Shown here piece by piece: positions 12,729 through 25,058 of a stretch of 64,000 bases of DNA. Source of the DNA: Salminus brasiliensis. Its lineage: Eukaryota; Chordata; Actinopteri; Characiformes; Bryconidae. A program made the translations under genes and the position numbers. How positions within the stretch are numbered: position 1 is the first letter of the stretch; each line of letters starts with the position of its first letter. The notes under the pieces are model-generated. The model was not told the origin of the DNA, did not search any database, and saw nothing but the letters and a program-made list of their open reading frames with translations. Where the stretch lies: positions 38,163,342-38,227,341 of the forward strand of contig NC_132880.1 of the NCBI RefSeq assembly GCF_030463535.1, read 5' to 3'.

Positions 12729-13402
12729 TGTTTCTGTGTAGATTTGGGCCGCACATTTATGGCGTTTGTGAGCGGAGACTTTTGCCAGGCACAGCACCTC
12801 GCCTTTGAGAACAAGTGAATCATCAGCCCCCTGCGGGACTACGCTACCCAGAAACCCCCCTGACAACTAACACACTGGGCCTAGTGTGTGTATCTCTTTC
12901 TCTCTCATATCCCCCTGGGGTTGCGCGTAGTCCTCAGCCTGAGTGCAAACAAGTACTCCCTCCCTTCCCTGCAGCTTTCTGTCTGTACAGTCAGTCAGAA
13001 ACACCTCTCCTGAATGGGGTAATCTGCAGTTGTCTTATTGGATGACTGAAGGGTAGTCTCCCTTTTTTTTTTTATTTAATTTAATTTTTTTTTTTCTTCT
13101 TCTTTTTCTTTCCCTTCCTCTCTCATCTTGTTTTATACATTCTTCGAGCATTGTGGATTAGATCATCCTTTTATTTAGTTTTTTTTTTTTTTTTTTTTTC
13201 CATTTTTATTTTTCATCGTTTCCTTTAGTCCAGTGCCCTCCATCTCACCCATACTTTTACCCTTATTTTTTTCCCGTATTTATTTTCTTGAGATCTTGCT
13301 GAATCTGAGCCAAAGCTTTTTTTAAGAAACAGGAATCATATTTTTTTTGTTGTTTTTTTTGTTTGTTTTTTTTGGTAACCGTTTTAAAGCCGTCTTGCCA
13401 AC
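12729..13402 (+). other. ptp4a2: ptp4a2 5' untranslated part of the first coding exon
   Basis: A pyrimidine-rich tract followed by CTTGGCAG at 12721-12728 makes a good acceptor, after which the leader runs to the ATG at 13403. It is rich in T-runs (13062-13080, 13179-13200) and holds three upstream ATGs: 12759 (19 codons), 13014 (2 codons) and 13042 (4 codons), all closed before the main start. Long leaders with upstream ORFs are known for mammalian PRL genes. Exon extent is inferred, not shown by transcripts. Confidence 0.6.
12759..12818 (+). promoter_or_regulatory. Upstream ORF in ptp4a2 leader (19 codons)
   Basis: ATG at 12759, TGA at 12816. The peptide starts MAFVSGDF and ends AFENK. It lies 30 bases after the predicted acceptor. 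Mammalian PTP4A1/PTP4A2 mRNAs carry a conserved upstream ORF that lowers PRL translation and responds to magnesium; whether this is its ortholog is an inference that I could not check. Confidence 0.45.
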
Positions 13403-16400
13403 ATGAACCGCCCTGCCGCTGTTGAAATCACCTATGAGTGCATGAGGTTCCTCATCACGCATAACCCCACCAACTCTACCCTCAACAAGTTCACTGAGGT
13501 AAGTGTGTGTGTGTGTGTTTGTGTTTGTGTTTGAGTGTTTATGCTGAAATGTGATTCTTCTTTGATTTGCGTGCGAGAAATCAAGCAAAGTTGTAACCTG
13601 TGCTCCTCTGATTCCCTCACAAGGAGCTGAAGAAATTTGAGGTGAACACGCTTGTGCGCGTGTGTGAGGCCACATATGACAAGGCACCAGTAGAGAGGGA
13701 AGGCATCCAAGTCCTGGTGAGTACAGTTAAGATCTTTTTGTTGAATGCTTCTTGCACACATACACAGACCCATGACCATATTCGTCCTTATTACACTTGC
13801 TTTGTAGTCCACTCCCACATTGTCCACAGCTTTAAAAAAAAAAAAAAGAAGAAGAAGAAAAAAGAGAGAGAGAGAGGAGTGCATGAAAACAGGGATGGTA
13901 GTGTTTTGCTATGAATAAGAAGAGATGTATCTGACTCATAACTCTCACAACCACCAGTTAAGGGTGTAGTACCTACACAAACAGCTGTCAGTGTTTCCTC
14001 CTCCAGTGCACAAGTCTGAACAAGAATGACAGTAAACAAAGCAAGGAATGCAAGCAGCGTAGTATCATACAGCTGTCCTGCAGTATACCCTTAAGGGAGT
14101 TTCTGTGCAGGTGGAAGAGTGAGTTGGTGAGTAAAATGAACTAAAAGCAGTACAGTAACAGAGAGCCAGGGGAACAAGGGGCCTCAAGAATTCTTTCTGT
14201 GAAGTCTTTGTGGGATTTTATGCAGGTGACATGATAAAAGTGTGGTGACAAAAGCGTTTATCATGTCTCCCATGTGGCTTACAGGTTTTTGCAGTAGCAA
14301 AGCACCACCTTCATCTCTGTGTTCTTCAGCTGACTACATGCACTTGATTTTATGTTTGTAGCTTGTCTGTTAAGAGAGGCTCCTGCCTTTTTTTTTTATT
14401 TTAAAGGCAGCATTTTTTGCTTGTTTTCCCCAATGGAATGCATGCTTGTACCGTGAGATACAGAGTAAAAATGATCTCCCGTGGGCTTAGAATATGGCAC
14501 AGAATGAGAACTGCGAGCTTACTTTTAAAAATATACCTAATGCACAATATTTTCCACTTTTCCTGTTGCTTTTGCTTATGTTCTGATATGATAAAGAACA
14601 TAACGGATGCATAGGGCTGTTTAGTGATGTTGCTGTATGTTGCATTTGCTTTCCCCTTAACTTGACCTGCTGTGGTCTTAATTTTAGCTACCAGACTGAA
14701 AACTAAAATCTGTCTTCGCGTGTGTTCTGTTGAAGCCTGTATAATGTAAAGAACCATAATTTTAGAAACATTAGACTCCACCCCTCTCTTTTTCTGGAGG
14801 TGCTGTTTTCTCTAACCTTCAGGTCATTGATAGCCATGTTAGTATTTTTTAAGATCTAGAGAACGTCATGAAAGACGTTTGTAAGATTATAGAGCACTGT
14901 AGCTTTATATTACGGTTCTTTACCAGTTAAAAGATTTCTTTAGATTCACGCACATCTCTATTATGAACATGGTTTCTTAAGGAACCGAAAGTGGTTCTGT
15001 GGCACTGTTCAAATAACTATCATTTAATATAAAGGTGCTTTATATAAGCTGTTCTGGTCTTAACAAAGATTCATCTTAAAATGTACACAATGATAATTTG
15101 TGTTTTGTTTTGAGATAAAGAATTTTTATTTCACAAAACAACAAAGGACAAGGGGATAGGGGGCAACAGACAGCAAAAAGCACACATGAGACAAGGACAG
15201 TTACAATAATCATAGGTACAACATCACAAAATTAATTAAGGGATGAAATTTCCATGTTTAATATATAGCTTGCAGGAAATCCAAAATGCGTAACAAACAT
15301 TTTTCAACAGTCATATGCTTAGCATGGTTAAATCATGCAGGCGTACATTCAAGTTTTGCTATGTTAGGCAAGTTCACAACCCAGAACGATCCCAAGCAAA
15401 GTCTAGGGGTAATCCAGTTTTGTAGGATTGCCTTTTTAGCTGCAGTAAATCCAGAAAACAGTATTTTACTCTGTAGAACCTTTAACCCTATATTGGAGTT
15501 GTCATTCAGGAGACGCAAACATGGGTCATAATTATATTAAATTTCCAGTAAATCAGACAACTTTTTTTCAGACACAATTTTTTAACCAAAGGACATTCCT
15601 AGAACAGAAGTAAAAATGTACCAGGAGCGTTGTTAGTACATGTATGACGTTTAGTGTTTTGTTGAAGCATGTGTGATGTTGGCCTAATTCATATTTGAAT
15701 AAATAAATAAACACTTTCTTTAGAAGGAAGTTCCAGACTGCTGTTTGGCCATGATCCAGTAGGTGGAATTATCTAGAAATTAAAATGAAAGGAATGTGAT
15801 CAGGGGGGGGGCATTGCTTCCTGGAAGCGATAGCAAAGAGCACAAGCTCTTTGAACGGTTAAGGAACTCTATATGGCACATGTTAAGAAATTCCCCAAGC
15901 TTCAGGTGACATCAAGGAAAATCATTTGCTAGTTCATACATCGGAAAGACAAATATTGCACACCTCGAATAGAGTGTACTTGTATGCTTGAGAGTAATGC
16001 CCCACATAGGGTTAGGGTCAGTAAACACATGGATTGAAAACATGAAAATGGGAGCGTGTGAGGGAGAAGGAAGAGAGTTAGGGCAGAGAAGAAAGACAGA
16101 GCAAGCCGGCATGTGTGTGAAGTACAGAGACGGAACCTGTTTAAGCCAGCAGTGAGTCTAAGCAGAGGGGTCAGCAGGAGCATGGCAGCTCAGACAGCTA
16201 CAGAGACGCAGGGCTGCCAGCCAATCTCTCTCGGCCTCGTTCTCTGCCAGCCAGTGTCTTTCTGTCACACTGGCTTTTTTGGGGTTTTTTTCCCCTCCCC
16301 AACGTCTTTTCTGCTTTTTCTTTGCTCTCTTGTCTCTGTCCATGTCTGTCTGCCTGTCTCTCTCTGATGAATTGACTTCTCTGCTAATTCCAGTTTAGTG

Positions 16401-18878
16401 GAGATCTCAACAATGGGTTTACCAGAAAACCTTACGACTCTCTCCAGATGACATTAGACCTGTGCGTCATTTCAGTGAACTCGATACTCCCGCCTCAGAG
16501 AGTTTCCCCAGCCTCCTTTCTTCCCACCATTTTCCCTGTTCCCTGCAAACCTGTGGCGTTCTGGTGGATGGTGAATGTGGCAATCATTTAATTCACATAG
16601 ATTTGGTGAGTTTTTACATTGGGGTGGGCAGGGGTCTGCTGAATTGAGAGATCCCACCCCCAAACACAACACAGCACAGCAACAGATTCTATACTTGGGG
16701 TTGCACATAGGGCCCAGCCCATTCACATTCTCCCACTACGTTGCACGCTCTCACAGGGGTCATCACGTAGGTGTTTCACCGAAGTAAGCCCACAAGACCT
16801 ACGGAAGGCTCCACGTTAATGTCTGGTGTCCCCGACCTACTCTTCTCCAAGCTTGCGCCACAGAACTATCACTTTACCAACTTCAACTGTAGAACCACAC
16901 TGGCCTCCGTGGTGACTGAGGCCGTACCTAACTCCACTGGCAACAGATAAGGTTTTTAATATTTATGGTCATCATTGAGGACCAAGCACTATGCACAATA
17001 ATGAAGTCAGTAGAGCACAAATGATGGGGGATGTTTTTAGACTGACTTTATTTATAATTCATATCTCGAAATTAGATTTTTGGACAAGACCTGAATTTAC
17101 GTAATTGTTGAACTCAATGAGCTACATACTTCTACAAAGGAAATCCCCTGTAGTTTTGTCTTAGACTGCATCACAAGTTTTCTCCTAGGAACAATCCCTG
17201 CTACAGGGGTTTGGTTTCTGAACTGGTCACCTTTTTCACTGCTCATGAGTTTTCATGTGTGCTCTCTGTCTCTTCTTACTGATCATATCTTTTTAGCCTT
17301 ACAGTATCTCTTAATCTTTGGGCTCTCTCCGCCTTTTCTTTGTCTTGAACCATCCCTCCTGCACTCTCCCTCATCTGTTACTCTTCTTTGTACAGCTTGG
17401 CTGGGAGAAGGCCAGATCTCTGTGGCTAGGAGCCCAAGAACAGTTCGTGAGAACTCCATGCTCCTCCACAAAGCTTCTCAGTTCAAAGTTGGCCTGTGGG
17501 CCTTACTGTCTTTGTGACTCTGTTGATTAGCCCAATAGGAGTTTATTTTCCAGTTTAGGCAAATGCAAATGAAACAGATGGCTCAGCTGTATTACAGGGC
17601 CTAGAAATATTCCTTGAAATGGACACGCACTGTGAAATGTGCACTGAATGTAAACCTTTGGGTATTCAGATTCATTTCTCTTCATGCGTTCTCATAATTT
17701 GGTTTTTATTTGCACAGGACTGGCCCTTTGATGATGGAGCTCCACCCCCCACCCAGATTGTTGATGATTGGCTAAACCTGCTGAAGACTAAGTTCCGAGA
17801 TGAGCCAGGTTGCTGCATTGCGGTCCACTGCGTGGCAGGATTGGGACGGTAAGTGAAACTCCTCCTTTTAGCAAGAACAAGTCAAATAGTATTCCTATCC
17901 CTGTTTTTGCAGGCCTGTTAGACTGTGTTTTGATTGGCTCTTGAGAAACTGTGCGTCATATTTTCAATGCCTCTCATATTTTGGGCCATTTGCTTGTTAA
18001 TAACATGCCCATGTTTTAATATAATTATTATTATCACTTGGTATCTAGATCACTAGAATACAAGTCAAAGGTTTGGACACACCTGGTTCATCATCATAAA
18101 AACATGTGATCCTACTGCGTGTGTCCAAACATTTGAGCAACAATACTATACTTCAAATGTAGCATTTATTATTCCTCTTGTATGCTTGGAGTAGGTGGTG
18201 AGCAGTAGATTGGTATGTACACATACAGGTTTTCAGTGGAGCCCTATTAGCTGATTTACACCAGTCATGTGTGCTCTCTGTGCAACTGATGAATAGTGAT
18301 TCTAAAAATGCCTAAATCATCAACAGTGCCAATATTTCCTAATTCATTTCCAGATATCCAGACTATCTAAAGTCATGGGAATTTCACATTTCTGTTTTTG
18401 TGAATTGTGTATGCTGATTTTTTGCTTTACTTAATTTTATTAAAGTTTGACAGTGAATCCTGAGTCTAATGAACAGTGGATGTTCTCTCTCATGGCACCA
18501 AAACACATTCCATGACCATAAGTAAACATGCTTAATGAACATGAATAAAAGACTAATTGACGCAGTCAGCACTCTCACCTTGTTTTCTGTTCTTCTTCTC
18601 CATAGAGCACCTGTACTGGTAGCCTTGGCCTTGATAGAGAGTGGGATGAAGTACGAGGACGCGGTGCAGTTTATACGACAGTATGTAGTCCACATGCACG
18701 GGTGGAAACACACTAAGGCGTACCACTCCTCAGGCTCATCTCACTCTGTTCTCATTTTGTTTTCAGGAAGAGACGTGGAGCCTTCAACTCCAAACAGCTT
18801 CTTTACCTCGAAAAATACAGACCTAAGATGCGGCTGCGGTTCAAGGATGCCAACGGTCACAACTGCTGCATCCAGTAA
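13403..18878 (+). CDS. ptp4a2: Protein tyrosine phosphatase type IVA 2 (PRL-2)
   Basis: Five coding exons: 13403-13498, 13624-13716, 17718-17848, 18606-18680, 18767-18878. All have GT/AG borders and join in frame to 168 codons plus stop (human PRL-2 has 167). The product is a small dual-specificity-type phosphatase at the plasma membrane and endosomes; PRLs bind CNNM magnesium transport regulators. Visible motifs: WPFDDGAPP with the general-acid loop (Asp69), P-loop HCVAGLGR with Cys101 and Arg107, Cys46 able to form the redox disulfide with Cys101, a basic stretch (KRRGAF, RLRFK) and a C-terminal CCIQ prenylation box. [14 protein letters not shown] and [11 protein letters not shown] favour PTP4A2 over PTP4A1, although the CCIQ ending is PTP4A1-like. 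Start: first ATG in frame, matching the human N terminus MNRPA. Oddity: KKFEVNT replaces the mammalian KKYGVTT. The second intron (13717-17717) is by far the longest. Confidence 0.95.
15110..15540 (-). pseudogene. L1-type LINE ORF2 3' end remnant
   Basis: On the minus strand 15333-15518 reads as a peptide with [19 protein letters not shown]. Fish L1-like ORF2 proteins carry a G-TAAKK-I---W motif near their C terminus. The frame is open for only about 60 codons, and the rest (to about 15110) looks like degraded 3' sequence. It sits inside the long second intron of ptp4a2, in antisense orientation. The RT domain itself is absent. Confidence 0.45.
18056..18140. mobile_element. Short Tc1-like MITE in ptp4a2 intron 3
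   Basis: Left end TCAAAGGTTTGGACACACC and right end GTGTGTCCAAACATTTGA form a near-perfect inverted repeat about 40 bases apart. It is an internally deleted miniature of a Tc1-like element. Confidence 0.65.
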
Positions 18879-18992
18879 CTTGTCAGTTGAACACAACTAG
18901 TGGGAAATTCGCCTAGGGGAGAAAGTACATGCCATGGGTAATTATTGTGATGATTTATACTCTGAGTCATGGCTAATCGATCACAGAGATGT

Positions 18993-19105
18993 AATAAATG
19001 AAAGCTAATCTGTGGATTCACCAGCTGTATGAATGAAAGAGGTCAAAGCACACAGATAAGCCTGGCCTTCTGGTTATCAATGTACCAGTCCCAGGCTACA
19101 ATAAA
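18993..19105 (+). terminator. ptp4a2: Candidate ptp4a2 polyadenylation signals
   Basis: AATAAA occurs at 18993-18998 and 19100-19105, 115 and 222 bases after the TAA. Mammalian ptp4a2 3' UTRs are longer, so these may be proximal sites only; a further AATAAA lies near 20052. Confidence 0.35.
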
Positions 19106-19756
19106 CAAGACGTGTCCCTCCTGATCTCCCAACTGTTCAATCTTGGGATAGCTTTTTAGTTTAAATTTTTCTGAAATGTGTCGTTTCAACCATGGTGAAA
19201 GTATTTACAGTCGTGGAATGCCGATGCTTTTGATTATGATGAACCTTACTGTTGTAATTGGAATAGATGACATGCATAACTTAAACAAAACACACAAACA
19301 CAAGATAGTACCTTGTTTTATTAAAGCGACAACTCTAAGTTGTTCAGAGGAACCGGAGCATTCTTTGGAAATACAGTGCTGTTCTCCCCCTTCCTTGAAG
19401 TCACTTTTAATTTAGGGTCAGGCTGGGTTTTAAATGTCAACTGTATTTATTCACTATAATTAGTGTGTCTTGTCAGGAGTATGGTTGGGGCCAGGGCACT
19501 TTTTCTTTCTTCCTTATGGAGCCATGTTATTTTCACTTTTGTTTTCTGAATCTCTGGGGAGTGCAATATTCAGTCCAGCTTAGAAAGCAGTCATCTTTAG
19601 GACCGTCCTACATATGCACACGTGCGTACACATAAAGGAAGACATGCAGCAAGTTTTAGGTACTTTCTCACTCACTCAGTGTCTCCTCACTTCTTGCTAG
19701 TGGGTCAGTAAAAGCCCTTGCTGTTTGGCCAGACTGTCAGTACACACACACAATTT

Positions 19757-19814
19757 AATATATATATATATATGTGTATATGTATATATGTATGTGTGTG
19801 TAATATATATATAC

Positions 19815-19866
<52 letters not shown>

Positions 19867-19880
19867 GTATATGTATATGT
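19757..19880. repeat. TA/TG compound microsatellite
   Basis: About 120 bases of alternating TA with TG interruptions, including an uninterrupted TA core of about 40 bases. Open frames of 65-98 codons across it are artefacts of the repeat. Confidence 0.95.
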
Positions 19881-20172
19881 GCATACACGCACAAACTCGC
19901 TGTGACCCCACTGTTCAGCTCATAGGCACACTCAAGGAAGTGACACGTGGGAGACTTTTTTGGGTTTTTTTTTTTTTTGTTTGGGTTTTTTTTGTTTTTT
20001 TGTTTTTACTTTAGCCCACATTTTGAAGATATCCCATATTGGTTTTAAAATTAATAAATGAATTTCAATGAACTACCTCTGAATTCTTCTGTATTTTGTC
20101 CCTGTTGGAAACATCTTGGCCATCATGATACACCAAGTATAGTTTTTGAGACTCTCAGCACTATATTTGATT

Positions 20173-21224
20173 CTGCGTTCACATTACAGGCCTTGTTTAT
20201 CATTTTGTGTTGGATTTTTGTCTAGTTCTTGACTGTTTACATTTATAAATATAAGTGCCCTTTATCTGAATTAAGAGGAGAGAAAACAGGACACTTTCTT
20301 TACATCAAAAATCTAACAATATTCTAGAAATGTATCTTTGTAATCATGTAAACCATAATTTGATAAAAATACTACCTTCCTGCGAGGAACAAGTAAGGAC
20401 ACCCCACATTTATTACTACTTCAAATGCCTGAAATGACAAAATCCAGTGCAGTAAATCAGCTGTAGAAAATTATAGAGGAGCTTGTCTTAGCTTGGTTCG
20501 CTCTTGATTGGTAAACTGAGTGTTATTACCATGGTGAGATCCAGAGAGCTTTCTGGGTCCTTCAGTGCAACAATTGCCAATGCGGCCAGGTCTTGGTCGG
20601 CCTTGTTCCGTCCAACAGTGGACCACAACCTGCTTAAAGAAGCCTTAAAATTTTGAAATGTCTTTGCAGGTTCTACAGGTAGCTCTTGCCATAGCTGGTG
20701 TGAAAGTACAACATCTACTATCACATGTTTGATTTTCATGTGTAAGGAGGAAACCCTTGCTGTTAAAAAAAAAAAAAAAAAGACAAAAGACCACCTTGGC
20801 TCGAGGAAAATGTGTCTCACAGCTGAAAGATTTCTGCATGGAGGAGTGGGGAATAACGTTCTGTCAGGTGATGACCAGCTTTTCTAGCATAGGGTGTCCT
20901 AACTTTTTCCTAAAAAAAAAACTCATTTATACTTACATTTTACAGATGTCCAGATGTTAACAATAGCATGCACCACAGTATTTAGTTAATGCAGAATTAC
21001 TTGGATGAATGATATGGAGAATCTTAAAGTTTAGTTGTATTGTTGTTTTACTGTGAGGCCGGGGGCTAATTATGACCACACTAAAAGCATGTGTACAGAC
21101 AAAAACGCACAAAATCTGACTGTTCATGTTTAGCTATGTCGCATGACCTTGTATCAGATACGTATCCGATTTGAAAAGATCAGATTTGTGTCATTTCAGC
21201 TTGGTAATGTGAACGCGGCCTTAC
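20173..21224. mobile_element. ~1-kb DNA element with GCGTTCACATTAC ends
   Basis: GCGTTCACATTACAGGCC near 20176 is mirrored by GTAATGTGAACGCGGCC near 21208, a 13-base perfect inverted core. Blocks just inside the right end (tcagatacgtatccgatttg, agatcagatttgtgtcattt) are typical of a family common in fish genomes. An open frame on the minus strand (20488-20820) has no motif I recognise. Probably non-autonomous; superfamily not assigned. Confidence 0.55.
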
Positions 21225-22738
21225 CTGCGTAACATCTTTTAAATGCTCTGGATAATGTGATGAATTCATTTTATAGTTCCAAAATTTTTACAACAGTGCT
21301 ATTTTGTTTATAGTTTAATCTGATGTTTAAGACGCTTTCTCAACTGAAATGCAAATATTTTACAGAATTATATAGCTTTATACAGCGTATATACCACTGG
21401 CTTCTAACAACCAGCTCACCTCAAAAAGTGGTTGCTCTTTAGCTTTATCAGATGTGTTGGGGATCAGGGGAAACTGAAATGGGCCGGGGCAATGGTCCTC
21501 CCATACCAGGACTGAGAACCTTGGAGAGCCATAAGAAAAAAAGCTAATTAGAACTGTTTGTGGTGAGAGCTCATGAGCTGGAGAAAGCGTAGTTGATCAT
21601 GTACCTGACTTTCAGTTGTTGCTTAATTTCCCATGCTCCTTGTGAGAGGCAACAAGTACTTCCAGCATCTTTTATTACAGCCCATAGCGCCATCTGCTGG
21701 ATTACATTTACAAATGCAGTACTGCCCAATAGTGCACTTATTAATTGTATGTCATTAAACTTAAACTAAAATTGCATGGTATGGTGTTGAAGCACTGGCC
21801 TTAAAAAAAAAATTACAAAGCAAGCATGTCTGCAGGGGTCTCTAGTGGCCTAAAAATAATTAATTGAGGATTCTGGCAGATTTGTTGTAGAGTTGTGAGG
21901 CCTAGTGTAATATCTTTTCATGGGGCCCCCTGACGGTCTGTTATGATTTTGTACCTGCTGTGAGCCAAATGTGCGTACGATTTGAGGAAAGTGACAAAGC
22001 TGCTGCAAAGGTCAAGCAGGCCAGTGACCTCAGAATCTGATTATGCTTGCGCAACAGAATTCAACCCCCACATTTAACCCTTCCTTGGCTGTGAGAACTT
22101 AATTAAAGTGGTGATCATGCACACTCTGACTACTAGGCAGCCACCTCAACGCCTAGGGAGAAAATAAGTTAGGAGTCAGGGGCCAGTGACTTTCCAGTCC
22201 TCTTCCAGGCCATCTTCTGTAACCTCTAAGAACAGGCACAGCAGAGTGGTAAGAAGTACAGTTTCAACATCAGCTGTTCAAAGGATATTGCATGATCTAG
22301 CTTTATTTGAGGAACTGCTGAAAAGCGTTCAGGCCTACAGATTAAGCAGATCAGATCTGTTTGGGCCAAAGAATTTAGCTACTGGCCATTTGATTACAGT
22401 ATATTAGTCATACAACATTTTACACTTGACTCCATGCTGCCACTTGCAGTCCTGTCAAATGTCCAATAAAAACGTGTTCATGTTGCAGTTGAGTGTCTTA
22501 TTGTGCACCAAATAAACCTCTAATTTTCCAGTAATGGTGTAGATACAGGAGCGAGTGTGAGTGTGAAAGTGCTCTGCTGTTTGGATTAAGTGGACTCCTT
22601 TTCTGTTTCTCAGAGGAGCCTCCAGCCTTTGTAGACCATATGCTGCAGTAGTGATATTTATGTGCCAGAATCAATAGATGTGGGCAAACAGCTGCAGTGC
22701 AAAAATTCTCTTAGTATGTGAAAACACCTTAAATCTCT

Positions 22739-23795
22739 AATTAATAACTGGATACTGGACTACCTCACCAACTGACCACAGTATGTGAGGGCACGGGACT
22801 GTGTCTCTGACTTGGTGGTCAGCAGCACAGAAGCCCCTCAAGGAGTGGTCTTGGCACCGTTCCTCTTCACCTTGTACACTGCTGACTTCATGTACAGCTC
22901 ACCGACCTGTCACCTCCAGAAGTTCTCTGATGACTCCGCGATCGTCTGCCTCATAACCAATGAGGAGGACAGTGAGTACAGAGAACTGATCCAGGACTTT
23001 GTGGACTGGTGTCTGCAGAACCACCTCCAGATAAACGCTGGAAAGACCAAAGAACTGGTGGTGGATTTCCGCAGGTGCAGACACCCCCCTCCATCAGTGA
23101 ACATCCAGGGTATGAACATCGAGAGTGTGGACTCTAAATACCTGGGTGTTCATCTGAACAACAAACTGGACTGGTCAGTTAACACTGCTGCACTCTACAA
23201 GAAAGGCCAGAGCAGACTCTACCTACTGAGAAGACTGAGGTCCTTTGGAGTGCAGGGAGCACTCCTGAGGACTTTCTTCAACACAGTGGTAGCATCTGCC
23301 ATCTTTTATGGAGTGGTCTGCTGGGGCAGTAGCATCTCGATGGCAGACAAGAAGAGACTGAATAAACTCATAAAGAGGGCCGGCTCTGTCCTGGGGTGCT
23401 TCTTAGACCCAGTGCAGGTGGTGTGAGACAGGAGGATGACAGCCAAGCTGGCATCCATGCTGAAGAACAGCTCCCACCCCATGCATGAGACTCTGGCAGC
23501 ACTGGGCAGCTCCTTTAGCAACCGTCTGCATCACCCCAAGTGTGTGAAGGAGCGGTATCGCAGGTCCTTCCTTCCTGCTGCCGTCAGACTCCACAACCAG
23601 CACTGCTCCCAGCAGACCACATACACGCACACTTAACTACACACACATGTTCAGGGAATAGAGGTCCCTCAATGCAAAAATACTATGTGCAATACCCCCC
23701 CCCCCCCCCCCCCCATGTGCATTTAAGAGTCATTTGCTGTAAATAATATTGTTATTGTTATTGTAAATTATTTATTTATTATTATTTGCTGGTCT
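22739..23795 (+). pseudogene. 5'-truncated LINE, reverse transcriptase C-terminal half
   Basis: The frame reads NWILDYLTN, then RT motifs APQGVVLAPFLF and FSDDSAIV (the catalytic YxDD-type site), then INAGKTKELVVDFR, YLGVHLNNKLDW, LRRLRSFGVQ, VVCWGSSIS and YRRSFLPAAVRL. This order fits the L2/CR1-like LINE group. The copy starts inside RT, so it is 5' truncated. It carries two in-frame TGA stops, at 22773-22775 and 23424-23426, where relatives have an amino acid. After the end of ORF2 (about 23635) comes a short 3' region with a 20-base C run (23695-23714) and an ATT-rich tail. It cannot move. Confidence 0.85.
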
Positions 23796-25058
23796 GGCAT
23801 GGGTGGTGGCAGCTGGTCTGATGCAGGTAGAGCTCAGCGGGCAGTCTTTCAGCAGGTCGGGCTGGGCGACCATTTACTCGGAGAAGAGACTTTTGAAGCA
23901 GGGACTTCTTTCTTAGAAGGCAAGCCTCTCAGATCATGGGGAAGTCCGCTTGACAGTAACACTTGTGTCCCAGCAGCTTTCACTGTCTTGGTGATTCTTG
24001 GGATGTTCCTGACCCTCCAAACCAATTTCCTTTCAACTGAGGGTGGCAGTCTGGGTGTTATTTTAAATCTTGACAAAGTTGCTACACCTTCCAATGACTT
24101 AAACCTTACTACAACTGTGAACTTGTAAGATCTCAGAATTAGCATTTGTTTAGAAATGGCTTAGAGAGACATTCCTGACTTGTGTAACTCCATGAACCTC
24201 CTTCTCAGATTTGCACTAGGATTACTGGGCTTTCCCATTGTACTGTGTGTTGGTTAATCCAATGAGTGCTGTTAAACATACCTTTTTTTAAGTAAGCACA
24301 GAACCAGTACCAGCTGTAGTCAATCTTAATCACTGTCAGGAAGTTAAGAGGCCATGGCTTTGTCAAGATAAAAGACATAGTATCTAAGTATGGTCATATA
24401 TAATTTATGTATATTTCAGAATATTACATTAATTGAAAAAACACCAAAATATGTATGTTGTAACTCATTTCTCCACAGAAAAAGAACAGGTCAGAAAATC
24501 ATTGAAATCCTAATATTGGCTGGACATCCATGCCTATGATGCCTATGCCTTGTTGAATAAAAGCTTAAACAAGGCCTACTTTACTTTACTGCATTCAAAG
24601 AATAACGCTTAGAGAAGATCATTGAATACATACAAATAAATGTGACTCTTGACCTTTATAAAACAAATGGTGGCTATTACTAATACTCATAGCATACAGA
24701 CAGTATACAAAAGTATACAGACATGCTGGCAATTAGCACCATTCAATAGGTTTGGGATGGGTTTAAGTGGCATTTATAATTTAGAACTAATTGTCCAACA
24801 TCAGTACCTGACCTACCACTAATGCTATTGTTGCTCAATGCAATCAAATCCTTACTGTAAACATCTAGTATAAAGCCTTCGCAGTAGACTAAAGGCTGCT
24901 TCTGCAGCAAAGAAGGAACAAAGTTCATACACTTACTGTGACACAAAGAAGTTCCAATTTAATAACTGAACTTATAAATCTGTATTATTGTGTTATTATA
25001 ACTTCCTATTTAAAATATGATCAAATAACTCAACATTTTGAATATTTTATGGAATAAC

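Noticed and set aside
13432-13884. 150-codon minus-strand ORF
   Set aside because: Shadow of ptp4a2 exons 1 and 2 plus GT and A-rich repeats on the other strand.
16381-16605. Acceptor-like site and open stretch after TTCCAG inside ptp4a2 intron 2
   Set aside because: It would insert a foreign segment into the strictly conserved PRL protein; no homology seen, and the flanking exons already join in frame.
19697-20014. Several open frames of 65-98 codons on both strands
   Set aside because: They are translations of TA/TG repeats (runs of Ile and Tyr), not genes.
20488-20820. 110-codon minus-strand ORF inside the 1-kb inverted-repeat element
   Set aside because: Starts in a poly-A/poly-T-coded Phe run and shows no transposase motif; kept only as a note under the element.
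23799-24145. Overlapping 109- and 98-codon frames on opposite strands after the LINE
   Set aside because: No recognisable motif on either strand and no splice context; overlap of two equal frames suggests compositional chance.
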